A DNA stretch of 33,919 nt from Candidatus Krumholzibacteriota bacterium (GCA_016926065.1 JAFGPI010000013.1:1-33919); one strand, 5' to 3'. Counted from the first letter of the stretch, positions 25,346 to 33,828 are shown. Program-made: numbers and translations. Notes: generated by a model not told the origin, from the sequence alone.

Positions 25346-25465
25346 ATGGGTCCGTTTAACATGCCCTGGCTGACGTTCTGGGCCTTTATCGTGGTGGCGG
25401 CGAGTATCGCGGGGGCGGTCCTGTGGGCGGTCAAGGATATCCGGGACGATAAGAAGAACGGTTAG
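25346..25465 (+). CDS. 39-residue single-helix membrane protein, probable symporter accessory protein
   Basis: A very short gene: Met-Gly-Pro-Phe start, one transmembrane helix at about residues 8-29 (LTFWAFIVVAASIAGAVLWA) and a charged cytoplasmic-type tail (KDIRDDKKNG). The ATG has GGCAGGTGA just upstream; it begins 21 bases after the barrel gene and ends 35 bases before the symporter start. Tiny one-helix proteins of this kind, encoded just ahead of sodium:solute symporters, are known as symporter small accessory proteins; their role is thought to be assembly or stability of the transporter. Position and composition make the call; homology was not tested. Confidence 0.8.
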   Translation: MGPFNMPWLTFWAFIVVAASIAGAVLWAVKDIRDDKKNG

Positions 25466-25500
25466 CCCCCAGCGGCCGTGATTACCGGGAAAGGGGAATC

Positions 25501-26943
25501 GTGAGCTTATTAACTACCTGTATCGTGGTGCTGGTCGTTTATATCGGTGTCCTGATCGGAATCGGATTGTGGAGCGCCCGGCGGGCCTCCACGGTGGAGC
25601 ATTTTATTATCGGCGGCCGGTCCATCGGTCCCTGGGTAACGGCCCTTTCCTTTATCGCGGTCTATTTCAGCTCGGTGCTGATAATCGGAGGAGGGGCGTT
25701 CGGATACAAGTTCGGGATGGCCACCATCTGGATAGGAGCGATCAACGTGCTGGTCGGATGCACCCTCTGCTGGATAGTCCTGGGCCGGCGGGTGCGCCTT
25801 TTCACCGAGCGGATGGGGATCAACACCATCTCGGGATTCTTCTCCCACCGCTACGATTCCCCCGCGGCGGGAATATTTTCCGCCCTGGTGGTTTTTCTGT
25901 TTTTGATCCTTTACAACGTCAGCGTGGTAAAGGGCATGGCCAATTCCTTCCAGGTTCTGATGGACCTGCCTTATTGGGGAGGAGTCTTGATATCGGGGCT
26001 GGTGATCATATTCTACGTGGTGATGGGGGGATACCACGCGGTGGTCTACACCGGATTCCTGCAGGCCTGGGTGATGATTTTCAGCCTGCTCCTGCTCACC
26101 TTCCGCACCCTGCAGGCGGTGGGAGGATTCAGCCTGGGGATGGAGAAGCTGGCCGCCATAGGCCCCGGTTACGTCAACACCCCCGGGGTATGGGGATGGG
26201 CGGGCCTGGTCAGCTTTTGCCTGGTGGTGAGCCTGGGAGTGTGGGGAATGCCCCAGCTCATCATCCGTTTTTACTCGATCAAGGATACCAAGACCTTCCG
26301 GCTGGGAACGGTGATAGTAACGGTGGGGGCGGCCATCGCCGTCATTCCTTACCTGAACGGCGCCTTCTCCAGGATTCTGTTCCCCCAGCTCGAGAGCGCC
26401 GATCTGGCGATTCCTTCCCTCTCCAAGGCGGTTCTCTCCCCCTGGGGCGCCGCCCTACTGTTGGCCGGGGTGGTGGCGGCCGGTATGTCGACCTTCGCGG
26501 GGGTGCTGATTATCGTATCCAGCTCCCTGGTCCGGGATATCTACCAGAAGGGCCTGAAGAGGGAGTTGACCGGAAAACAGGAGATATTCGCCAACCGCTT
26601 GGTAAGCGCTGCCGTGGGAGTGGTGGCCCTGGTCATAGCCCTCAAGCCGCCGGCCCTGATCCTGGTGCTGTGCGGTTTCGCCTGGGCGGTTATTGCCTCC
26701 ACCAACCTGTGGCCGCTGATCTTCGGACTCTACTGGAAGGGGGCCAGCCGCGCCGGGGCCTTTGTTTCGATGATCGCCGGCGCGCTCACCGCCATCCTTT
26801 GGACCTGGCTGGGCAATCCTTACGGAATACACGGATTTATCGCCGGGCTGACGGTAAGCCTGGTGGTGATCGTAACGGTCAGCCTGGTGAAGAGATGGAC
26901 CCCCCCGCCGGGACTCATAGAGAGTATTTGGGGGGAGGAGTAA
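25501..26943 (+). CDS. sodium:solute symporter family (SSS) transporter
   Basis: A 480-residue inner-membrane transporter with about 13 hydrophobic helices, which should couple Na+ entry to uptake of a small solute. SSS hallmarks are present: an N-terminal helix followed by EHFIIGGRSIGPWVTALSF, then YFSSVLIIGGGAFGYKFG near residues 58-75, and GVWGMPQLIIRFYSIKD near 248-265. It is closest in feel to the PutP/PanF-like branch; the solute (amino acid, organic acid, sugar or vitamin) cannot be told. The start is GTG at 25501, with AAAGGGG 5-11 bases before it. It is the last gene of the operon with the barrel and the 39-residue protein. It converges on the lipoprotein gene with only 43 bases between the stops, and no clear terminator is seen there. 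Confidence 0.93.
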   Translation: MSLLTTCIVVLVVYIGVLIGIGLWSARRASTVEHFIIGGRSIGPWVTALSFIAVYFSSVLIIGGGAFGYKFGMATIWIGAINVLVGCTLCWIVLGRRVRLFTERMGINTISGFFSHRYDSPAAGIFSALVVFLFLILYNVSVVKGMANSFQVLMDLPYWGGVLISGLVIIFYVVMGGYHAVVYTGFLQAWVMIFSLLLLTFRTLQAVGGFSLGMEKLAAIGPGYVNTPGVWGWAGLVSFCLVVSLGVWGMPQLIIRFYSIKDTKTFRLGTVIVTVGAAIAVIPYLNGAFSRILFPQLESADLAIPSLSKAVLSPWGAALLLAGVVAAGMSTFAGVLIIVSSSLVRDIYQKGLKRELTGKQEIFANRLVSAAVGVVALVIALKPPALILVLCGFAWAVIASTNLWPLIFGLYWKGASRAGAFVSMIAGALTAILWTWLGNPYGIHGFIAGLTVSLVVIVTVSLVKRWTPPPGLIESIWGEE

Positions 26944-26986
26944 GAGCGATCCTCCCCTTAATAAATATTCGGATGGATATCGATGA

Positions 26987-28426
26987 TCACCCGCCGCCGC
27001 CGCTGCCGCCGCCGATGGCCCCGTTAAGCTCTTCCAGGAACTCGATAGCCTTGTCTATCCGGGTATTGAGGGGACCATTGGACTTCAAAATATCTCGCGA
27101 TGACTGGATCATTTCCGAATTCTCCGTGGAAGCAAGCGCTTCAGCGGCGATTGCCTCCGCCCAAGCCAACATTACATTCTGCAGCTCGGGATCCTCCACC
27201 ATACCCCTCCCGCTTACATGGTTGAATTCGGCCGTGAGAAGTTCCTTGAGAAGAATCAGAAGGGGATCCTTTTTTGACATGGATTTGAGGAGATCCGGCA
27301 AGGCGCCCTTTTTGGATATCGCATTCAGGGCGTTATGGCCTTGATCTCTTGCGGCTTTCTCTTTAAGGATATTCAGGGCTTCCTGGAACTCATTGCCGGG
27401 GGTGAACTGGAAAGGTTCAGGAAGGAAGAGTGCCTGGATCTGAACGAGGAACTGCGCCATGGTCTCGACGTCGTAGGTAGGATTCCCGTTACCGCCATGC
27501 AGGGCGGAACGTACCTCTTTTGTCCAGAACTTGGCCGGTTCGCCGGTGGTCAAGATTATGCCCTCTTCCAGATCAGCGGTGATCTCTTCCACCTGAGGAC
27601 TGAATCCGAAATCGTTGCCGGGCGAATCGGGCCCTATGCTAACGGTCACCGACGTCGGACCGGAAGGATCGAAGGACTCCGCCAGGGACTCGTTGAAATC
27701 CTCGGCGGGCGTGGCCGCTTCGATCAGCAGGGTGTAGGTACCCGCGTTGGCTAGGAATTCATAATCGCCGCCCAGGTCGGTGAGGGCCGTCTGGCTATGG
27801 CCGTCACCGTCGGATAGTGTCACGGTAACACCGGCGATGCCCGATTCCTCGGCAATATCCCTTACTCCGTCTCCATCAGCGTCGATATAGACATTTCCGG
27901 AGATCTCGTATCCACAGCCGGGACCGGCGATCTGCGCTACTGCGGGATCGTAGGGAAGCATAATACAGGTTCTGGTGATCCCTAAGGGGATATCTCCGGA
28001 AAAGGTGACCGAATAATCCCGGCTTTCGTCCATCCCCAAATCGTTATACCATTTGATCCCATAGAGGTCGATAGCAGAATGGATGTTAACGTATACCCCC
28101 GAGGGTTCCCAGTCAGCGGGATAAGGGACGCAATCGCCCAATTCAATGAAGAAGCTTAATAAATCGTGCTCGGCTCCGGCACCCGTCACCGTGTAGTAAA
28201 AAGTAGTCGCTTCTCCGTTATAATCACGGCCGGTGAATTCCACCAGGTAACCGTGTAACATGGCCGTTGTGGGGATCGAGGATTGGGAAGTTCCGGCGGT
28301 GGAAGTCAGGGTTGGAAGGTTTTCCTCCGGAGCCTCGGTCCTAAATATCTGTTCTTCCGTACTGCAACCGGCCAAGACAAGAGTCAGAAAGGAAAGCAGG
28401 GTAAGAATAAAATAGATACGTTTCAT
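26987..28426 (-). CDS. lipoprotein with SdrD_B-like domain
   Basis: A 479-residue lipoprotein: the signal ends in the lipobox LAGC (Cys20), so the mature protein is anchored by lipidated Cys. Residues about 55-175 are a beta-rich domain (FTGRDYNGEATTFYYTVTG, ending in GPGCGYE). Residues about 178-275 are an SdrD_B-like domain: SGNVYIDADGDGVRDIAEESG, then VTVTLSDGDG, then YEFLANAGTYTLLIE, where the Asp-rich loop should bind Ca2+. The C-terminal third is helical and unrecognised, and it ends in a glycine run (GGGSGGGG). Function unknown; a surface or periplasmic structural or adhesive role is a guess. A strong promoter lies at 28549-28577, giving a leader of about 115 bases with a hairpin. It is probably monocistronic. 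Confidence 0.88.
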   Translation of the reverse strand: MKRIYFILTLLSFLTLVLAGCSTEEQIFRTEAPEENLPTLTSTAGTSQSSIPTTAMLHGYLVEFTGRDYNGEATTFYYTVTGAGAEHDLLSFFIELGDCVPYPADWEPSGVYVNIHSAIDLYGIKWYNDLGMDESRDYSVTFSGDIPLGITRTCIMLPYDPAVAQIAGPGCGYEISGNVYIDADGDGVRDIAEESGIAGVTVTLSDGDGHSQTALTDLGGDYEFLANAGTYTLLIEAATPAEDFNESLAESFDPSGPTSVTVSIGPDSPGNDFGFSPQVEEITADLEEGIILTTGEPAKFWTKEVRSALHGGNGNPTYDVETMAQFLVQIQALFLPEPFQFTPGNEFQEALNILKEKAARDQGHNALNAISKKGALPDLLKSMSKKDPLLILLKELLTAEFNHVSGRGMVEDPELQNVMLAWAEAIAAEALASTENSEMIQSSRDILKSNGPLNTRIDKAIEFLEELNGAIGGGSGGGG

Positions 28427-28503
28427 TATGATCCCCCTAAAGGAAAAAATGATAAAAGTCCCCCTTCCAGATTATTCCCCGGGGAGGGTCGTCCGGATTA
28501 GGG

Positions 28504-28528
28504 ATCGCAAGGCGTAACCTTTTGCGAT
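28504..28528 (-). promoter_or_regulatory. hairpin in the lipoprotein mRNA leader
   Basis: On the minus strand ATCGCAA-(AA)-GG pairs with CCTTGCGAT around the loop TTACG: nine base pairs with a two-base bulge. It starts about 14 bases after the predicted transcription start, so it would lie near the 5' end of the mRNA and could stabilise it or bind a regulator. No known riboswitch class is recognised. Confidence 0.5.
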
Positions 28529-28548
28529 TCTTTAGTTTGTCGGAAATT

Positions 28549-28577
28549 ATTATAGCAGAGATTTGAACCTAGGTCAA
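28549..28577 (-). promoter_or_regulatory. strong sigma-70 promoter for the lipoprotein gene
   Basis: TTGACC (28572-28577), 17 bases, then a perfect TATAAT (28549-28554) on the minus strand. The -35 begins 20 bases after the stop codon of the double-kinase gene. The predicted start is near 28542. Confidence 0.75.
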
Positions 28578-28596
28578 GTCCGCATTCTGGGTGGAA

Positions 28597-31500
28597 TCAC
28601 CTATTCGCACTATTTAGACGCTCCCTGACGGTCTCGAGAAGTTTTTCAAACTCGGGATCCCCGCGCAGGGAGGAGAGATCTTTATCCTCGAAGATAACCG
28701 CCAGGGCGAAGCCGCGCTCTATGGCTTCTCGCAGGAAATCGACCGCCTCCCGGCGCTTGCCCTGGAGGGCGGAGACGCAGGCCAGGTTGTAGTAGCTCTC
28801 GATGATACGGGGATGATCCGGGCGCAGGTTCTTCTTCCTTATGGCCAGGGCGCGCAAATGGATCTCCTTGGTCTTTTCCAGATCTCCAGATGCCATATAC
28901 AGGTTGGCGCAGGTGTTGAGGGTGTGGGCCAGATCGGGATGCTCCGGACCCAGGACCTTCTCCTGGATCGACAGGGCCCGGGAGTTGTACTGGCGCGCTT
29001 TCTGGTTTTCCCCCAGGAACCAATGCAGGGTGGACAGGTTGTTGAGGCTGGTGGCGACCAGGGGATGATCGGGGCCGTAGGCCTTCTCGCGGATTGCCAG
29101 GGCGCGCTCGTACAGGGGCAGGGCGGCCCGGTACTCTCCCTTTGCCTCGAGCACGATGGCCAGTCCGTTGAGAGTATTGGATACGTCGACATGATCGGGA
29201 CCCAATGTTTTTTCCCTTAGGGCCAGGGCCTCCCGGTATAGGGATATGGCCCGGTCGAAGTCCCTCGTCTGCCGGTAGAGATTGGCTAAATTGCTTATGG
29301 CCTTGCCTACTTCCGGATTGTCCGGACCCAGTAGTTTTTTCCGCAGGGCCAGGGAATGCTCGAAAAGGGGACGGGCACCCTCGAAATCCCCGATAGAGCC
29401 GAGCAGAGTGGCCAGCTCCTGCTGGCTGCAGGCCACCTCCAGGTTCTCCTCCCCCAGTTCCCTTCGCCTCAGGGCCAGGGATTCCTCCAGCAGGGAACGG
29501 GACTGGCCGTATAAACCGAGGTTCATGTATACCCGGCCCATGGTGACCATCAGGCGGGCCTGTATCAGAGGTTGGTTTTCCAGCTCCCGGATGATCTTTT
29601 CCGCGCCTTTGTCCAGGATCTCGCGGGCGGTGACCGTGTTGCCCCGGGCCTCGCCGGGATCGGACACCTCGAACAGGCCCTCCAGGAATGTCGATACCCG
29701 GCTGGCGGTCTCGGCCTCTTCCCGGGCCACCCTTTCGGCTTTTATGGCCCTTATCAGCCCGATGGTGGTGCCGGTGATTCCCAGCAGCAGCGCCAGCACC
29801 ACCAGGGAGGCGGCGGCCACTCCCACCTTGTGCCTGATGATGAACTTCTTCAGGCGGTATATGGTGCTCGGGGGACTGGCCAGAACCGGTTCGTTGTTCA
29901 GGTGGCGCTGTATATCGGCCGCCAGGTCCGCGGCGGAGGCGTAGCGGCGGCTCCGGTCCTTGTCCAGCGCCTTCATGATGATCCAGTCGAGATCGCCTTT
30001 CAACTGGCTGGACAGGCGCGCCGGATCGGTATGATGCCTCTCGGCCAGGGGAACCGCCCCCTCGCCCAGGGTGGTGACCTTGGTGCTCGGCATGGGGGGT
30101 TCCACCTCCCGGATCATCTTACGGATCCCCTCGAATCCCGACTCCCGCAGCACCTTGGAATCGAAGGGAAGCGCGCCGGTGAGGAGCTCGTACAGGATAA
30201 CGCCCAGGGAGTACACGTCCGTCCTGGTATCGATATCTTCCCCTGTCAGTTCGGCCTGCTCGGGGCTCATGTATTCGGGGGTTCCGATCAACTGGCCCAG
30301 GTGCGTGAACATGGTCCTTTCGGTCAGGGGCTGGGCCGTAGCCTTGGCTACGCCGAAATCGATGATCTTGGGCACCGGCTTGTCGTCCACTACCGTGATC
30401 AGAACGTTACTGGGCTTGAGATCCCGGTGGATCACGGCCTTATGGTGGGCGTGCTGAACCCCCTCGCACAGCAGCATGAAGAGTTTCAAGCGCTCCCCGG
30501 TGGCGAGCCGGTGACGATCGCAGTACTTATCGATGGAGATCCCCTTGATATACTCCATGGCGATATAGGGGCGTCCGGTGGCCGTCGAGCCGGCGTCGTA
30601 CACCTGGGCGATGCAGGGATGGTCCATGAGCGCCAGGGCCTGCCTCTCCGCTTCGAAACGGGCCACCACCTCGGCGGTATCCATACCCGGTTTGAGGATT
30701 TTCAGGGCAACCTTGCGGTGAAAGGGCTTCTCCTGCTCGGCCGACCATACCTCGCCCATGCCCCCGATTCCGATTCTCTCGCGCAGACGGTAATTGCCCA
30801 CCGTATCGCCCGCGCTGGCGAGCTTCGATTCGGCCGGTTTCGAAACCTTGGCCGCTTCCGGGAAACGGGCCTGGACCCCGGGGATGCCTTGCAGCTCGGC
30901 GATAAATTCTTTCATGGAGGAAAGGCGTTTCTCCCTATCCTTCTGGAGGGCCCGGTCGATCAGATCCTGGATGCGGGAGGGAAGGTTCGTTCTATAATAT
31001 TCGAGCGGCTGGGGATCCTCGTTCACTATGCGGTACATCATGGCCATTTCGTGGTCGGCCGCGAAGGGGTGTTCCCCCGTAAGCATTTCGTATAACATCA
31101 CCCCCAAGGAGAAGATATCGGACCGGGCATCGACCTCCTCGCCGTTGACCTGCTCCGGAGACATGTAGGCCACCGTGCCCAGCAGGCTGCCGGCCATGGT
31201 CATGACCGTTTGCCCCGCCAGCTTGGCCACTCCGAAATCGAGAATCTTCAGCTGACCGTCCCCGGTGATCATCACGTTGGCGGGCTTTATATCGCGGTGG
31301 ACGATTCCCTGTTCATGGGCCCGGGATAGGCCGGAAGCGACCTGGGTTATTATCTCCAGGGTCTGCTCGGGTTCCGGAATCCTCTTTTGCATGCGCTGCC
31401 GGAGGCTTTCGCCCTCGTAATAGGCCATGGCCATGAACATCTGTCCGTCGGTAAGGTCGCCTATCTCGTAGATGGTACAGATGTTGGGGTGCTCCAGGGC

Positions 31501-31686
31501 GGAGGCCGCCTTGGCTTCGCGGATAAAGCGTTTCTTGAGTCCCTCCTCGGCGCTTAGATGGGGAGGGAGCAGTTTGAGAGCGACGAAGCGGTCCAGGTTC
31601 AGGTCCTGGGCCTTGTAGACCGTGCCCATTCCGCCTTCGCCGAGCGCCTCGATTATCCTGAAGTGTGATACGGTTTTCCCTATCAT
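28597..31686 (-). CDS. membrane Ser/Thr protein kinase with two kinase domains and C-terminal TPRs
   Basis: A 1029-residue receptor-like protein. Kinase domain one (about 8-268) has the full set: GEGGMG loop at 16-21, Lys38, HRDIKPAN from 130, DFG at 150-152, SPEQ. Kinase domain two (about 299-595) is also complete: GIGGMGEVW from 306, Lys329, HRDLKPSN from 420, DFG at 443-445, SPEQ. A transmembrane helix follows at about 621-645. Residues about 705-985 hold kinesin-light-chain-like TPRs with a 42-residue period, each with LGPDHPxVxxxLNxLA-like and ALAIREK-like parts. A closing module (FEDKDLSSLRGDPEFEKLL) is usual for such proteins. The kinases should face the cytoplasm and the TPRs the periplasm. 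The start is the Met just before the kinase fold, and a perfect promoter lies only 9 bases upstream. Two different kinase subtypes in one chain is unusual. Confidence 0.95.
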   Translation of the reverse strand: MIGKTVSHFRIIEALGEGGMGTVYKAQDLNLDRFVALKLLPPHLSAEEGLKKRFIREAKAASALEHPNICTIYEIGDLTDGQMFMAMAYYEGESLRQRMQKRIPEPEQTLEIITQVASGLSRAHEQGIVHRDIKPANVMITGDGQLKILDFGVAKLAGQTVMTMAGSLLGTVAYMSPEQVNGEEVDARSDIFSLGVMLYEMLTGEHPFAADHEMAMMYRIVNEDPQPLEYYRTNLPSRIQDLIDRALQKDREKRLSSMKEFIAELQGIPGVQARFPEAAKVSKPAESKLASAGDTVGNYRLRERIGIGGMGEVWSAEQEKPFHRKVALKILKPGMDTAEVVARFEAERQALALMDHPCIAQVYDAGSTATGRPYIAMEYIKGISIDKYCDRHRLATGERLKLFMLLCEGVQHAHHKAVIHRDLKPSNVLITVVDDKPVPKIIDFGVAKATAQPLTERTMFTHLGQLIGTPEYMSPEQAELTGEDIDTRTDVYSLGVILYELLTGALPFDSKVLRESGFEGIRKMIREVEPPMPSTKVTTLGEGAVPLAERHHTDPARLSSQLKGDLDWIIMKALDKDRSRRYASAADLAADIQRHLNNEPVLASPPSTIYRLKKFIIRHKVGVAAASLVVLALLLGITGTTIGLIRAIKAERVAREEAETASRVSTFLEGLFEVSDPGEARGNTVTAREILDKGAEKIIRELENQPLIQARLMVTMGRVYMNLGLYGQSRSLLEESLALRRRELGEENLEVACSQQELATLLGSIGDFEGARPLFEHSLALRKKLLGPDNPEVGKAISNLANLYRQTRDFDRAISLYREALALREKTLGPDHVDVSNTLNGLAIVLEAKGEYRAALPLYERALAIREKAYGPDHPLVATSLNNLSTLHWFLGENQKARQYNSRALSIQEKVLGPEHPDLAHTLNTCANLYMASGDLEKTKEIHLRALAIRKKNLRPDHPRIIESYYNLACVSALQGKRREAVDFLREAIERGFALAVIFEDKDLSSLRGDPEFEKLLETVRERLNSANR

Positions 31687-31695
31687 GGAAATGCA

Positions 31696-31724
31696 ATTAT
31701 AAAAAGTCCATTTTTTGCTGTCAA
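31696..31724 (-). promoter_or_regulatory. perfect-consensus sigma-70 promoter giving a nearly leaderless mRNA
   Basis: On the minus strand a perfect TTGACA (31719-31724) and a perfect TATAAT (31696-31701) are 17 bases apart. Only nine bases separate the -10 from the ATG (31684-31686) of the double kinase. Transcription should start near 31689, leaving a leader of about three bases and no room for a Shine-Dalgarno site. Confidence 0.8.
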
Positions 31725-31818
31725 TTATTTACGGTAAGGGAACACATCCAGCTCCAACCTTAATCCCCTTTGGCCGGTTCCCCTCCCCTCCTCGTAGATT
31801 GTGACGGAGTATCGTCAA

Positions 31819-33510
31819 TCAATCGGACCGCCGGCAGAGGCGTTTCCCCGCTTCGGCCGCGTACACGCGGGCTTCCCAGTCGGAGTCCGAGCGGGCCATC
31901 GAATCCAACTCCGTGCACGCCCGGTCCGTTCCCGTTTTTACCAGGGCGATGACCGCGCGCCGCCTGACCCAGGCATCCTTGTCCCCCAGTCCCGCCAGGA
32001 TAAGATCGACGGCCTTTTCCGATCCCAGTATTCCCAGGGCGTCGATGGCCCCGATCCTGATCCATTTAGACTCCGAGCGAAGATAGATCCTTACCCCCTC
32101 GAGTACCTCCTCCGCCTTAAGGAAGGCCAGGGATCTTAGGGCCGACATCTGCACGAATTTTTCGGGATCGTCGAAAAGAGCAAGAAGCGGCTCCACCGCG
32201 TCGCGGGAAGACATGGCCCCCAGCGCTCGAGCGGCCCCCGAACGGATATCAGGCGAGGGATCCTCCAACGCCTCTACGAGGTGGGGTACGGCCTGCCGTG
32301 CCGCCATCCGGCCCAGATGTTGGATGGCCAATTTCCTGACCTCCAGCAGCTCGCTTTCCATCAGCCTTATAAAATGTTCCTCGGCGGGCGGGCCGTAGGA
32401 TCGCAGGCGGTCCGCCAGGTGATATCTGGCCAGCCTGCCCTGTTCCCTGTCCAGCCGGTCGGCCAGTTCCGCCAGTTCTTGGCTTTTACTGGCGGCCGGT
32501 TTGAAGAGGGTGGTTATCCTTCTGGCCCCGTCCAGGTAGAAGAGGGAGGATATACACAACAACAGCGCGGTATAGATCGAAAGCACCGCCGCCACCTCTC
32601 TCTTTCGCCCGGGCAGATCCTTCTTGAACATTAATTTCAAGGGCAGCGAAAAGAATCGCCTCAGAAAGCGGGGCAGGGGAAAGAGGAAGGGAGCGCTGAG
32701 GCGGTATCCGGCATACGCTTCGCCGTGCCGGTGCTCCATCTTGATCTCTTCCACCATGGCCACGCCGACGATGAAGATGGTTGACAGTAGCCAGGGCAGG
32801 CTGCCGCTGATACCCCAGGACCGTTTGGGGTACCGCGCCAGGAGGAGCAGCAGGTAAACACCGTAGCTCCAGAGGATCCATCCGGCGTACTGGGGATGGC
32901 GCGAGAGGCGGTATATCCAGAGGTCCGCCACCTTTTTCCTGCCGGCGCGCGACGAGAGCCAGGCGTAGGTGCCCAGGAAGAAGACCAGCAGTCCGCCGCC
33001 TATGAAGAAATATACGATATACCAATAGGCGTTTAATCCCATACGGCGCAGCAGCCAGTTCAGAAGGTCGAAAGGGGCGTGTATGACCATCCCCAGCCGT
33101 TGCAGGTCGAACGATATGTCCAAGAGGGGGAGCCAGAGAACATTGAGCACTCCCAGGCCGGCGAGGAAGAACATGACGCCGGCGAACTGAGCGAAGACGG
33201 GAAGCATGAAGGTGAAGGCCCCCACCGCCGCCAAGCCGGTGCGCCTGGTGGAGAATCCGATGATAAGCAGTAGTATCATCACGGCGAAACAGGCATAGCC
33301 GATCTCGCGGAGATGGTAGTGACCGATGAAAAGTTCCGTCTGGAGCCGGCTGGTCTCGTCCACCTGGGAGTCAAAGTCAGGAGTGGTGAGGTTATCTTGG
33401 AGGACATGATCGATCCTGTAGGGAAGCTCCACCGTCGCGAAACTGAGACCGATGGTGAACACGATCGCCAGGAATCCCAGGAATATGGGCTGCAGGAACC
33501 GGTTTTTCAT
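31819..33510 (-). CDS. membrane protein: isoprenylcysteine-methyltransferase-like domain fused to HEAT repeats
   Basis: A 563-residue inner-membrane protein. About seven to eight hydrophobic helices fill residues 8-250. The motif RLSRHPQYAGWILWSYG (201-217), followed by EE at 254-255 and HGEAYAGYR (262-270), is the S-adenosylmethionine-binding signature of the ICMT/PEMT-type membrane methyltransferases. One more helix lies at about 305-326. Residues about 375-560 are HEAT repeats with a 31-residue period (VRKLAIQHLGRM, IRSGAARALGAM, VQMSALRSLAFL, IRIGAIDALGIL, VRRRAVIALVKT). HEAT repeats bind proteins, so this part may recruit the substrate. The methylated substrate is unknown; bacterial relatives act on lipids, sulfide or amines as well. 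GAAGG precedes the ATG. It lies 132 bases upstream of the double kinase on the same strand. Confidence 0.88.
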   Translation of the reverse strand: MKNRFLQPIFLGFLAIVFTIGLSFATVELPYRIDHVLQDNLTTPDFDSQVDETSRLQTELFIGHYHLREIGYACFAVMILLLIIGFSTRRTGLAAVGAFTFMLPVFAQFAGVMFFLAGLGVLNVLWLPLLDISFDLQRLGMVIHAPFDLLNWLLRRMGLNAYWYIVYFFIGGGLLVFFLGTYAWLSSRAGRKKVADLWIYRLSRHPQYAGWILWSYGVYLLLLLARYPKRSWGISGSLPWLLSTIFIVGVAMVEEIKMEHRHGEAYAGYRLSAPFLFPLPRFLRRFFSLPLKLMFKKDLPGRKREVAAVLSIYTALLLCISSLFYLDGARRITTLFKPAASKSQELAELADRLDREQGRLARYHLADRLRSYGPPAEEHFIRLMESELLEVRKLAIQHLGRMAARQAVPHLVEALEDPSPDIRSGAARALGAMSSRDAVEPLLALFDDPEKFVQMSALRSLAFLKAEEVLEGVRIYLRSESKWIRIGAIDALGILGSEKAVDLILAGLGDKDAWVRRRAVIALVKTGTDRACTELDSMARSDSDWEARVYAAEAGKRLCRRSD

Positions 33511-33828
33511 TTTCCACTACCTTCTCTACCTGCCCCCGGCGAAAGGCAGGCTTTCACGATGGGGTGAACCGCCGGGGGTGGAAATAATATCTTTTTCCCC
33601 GATAACCTTGGAAAAAGTAGTTACTTATCCAGCGGCAAATGAGTTGGTGAAGCGTAACCGGACGGGGGTCGATTTTCAAGATCAAATTTTATTACGCTAT
33701 TCTTTATATCAATGAGACTTATCTTAAAGATCTTGCCAAGGGGAGAGGTGATGGTTATTTTTAATCAAAGATCAAAGGAAACCTGGAAGATCGAGCAACG
33801 GATGAATGACAAGGGCGGGTGATCTACC
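33511..33828. other. divergent intergenic region at the right edge
   Basis: No firm gene. The AT-rich block 33675-33725 should hold promoters for both directions. On the minus strand TTGATA and TAAAAT occur there, but at 15-base spacing. A 23-codon frame at 33751-33822 with GGGAGAGG upstream could be a leader peptide; its stop lies just before the next gene's ATG. Confidence 0.35.
33751..33822 (+). CDS. possible 23-residue leader peptide
   Basis: ATG at 33751 has GGGGAGAGG directly upstream, a better ribosome site than the following gene has, and the frame closes with TGA six bases before the ATG at 33829. The product is basic and unrecognised. It may be a translated leader or chance. Confidence 0.2.
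   Translation: MVIFNQRSKETWKIEQRMNDKGG

Noticed and set aside
25569-27344. 591-codon plus-strand open frame overlapping the symporter and lipoprotein genes
   Set aside because: It is a different frame of a GC-rich transporter gene, rich in Gly, Arg and Pro, and it continues into the antisense of the lipoprotein gene.
29572-31095. 507-codon plus-strand open frame opposite the double kinase
   Set aside because: Antisense to both kinase domains, whose motifs are complete; no recognisable product.
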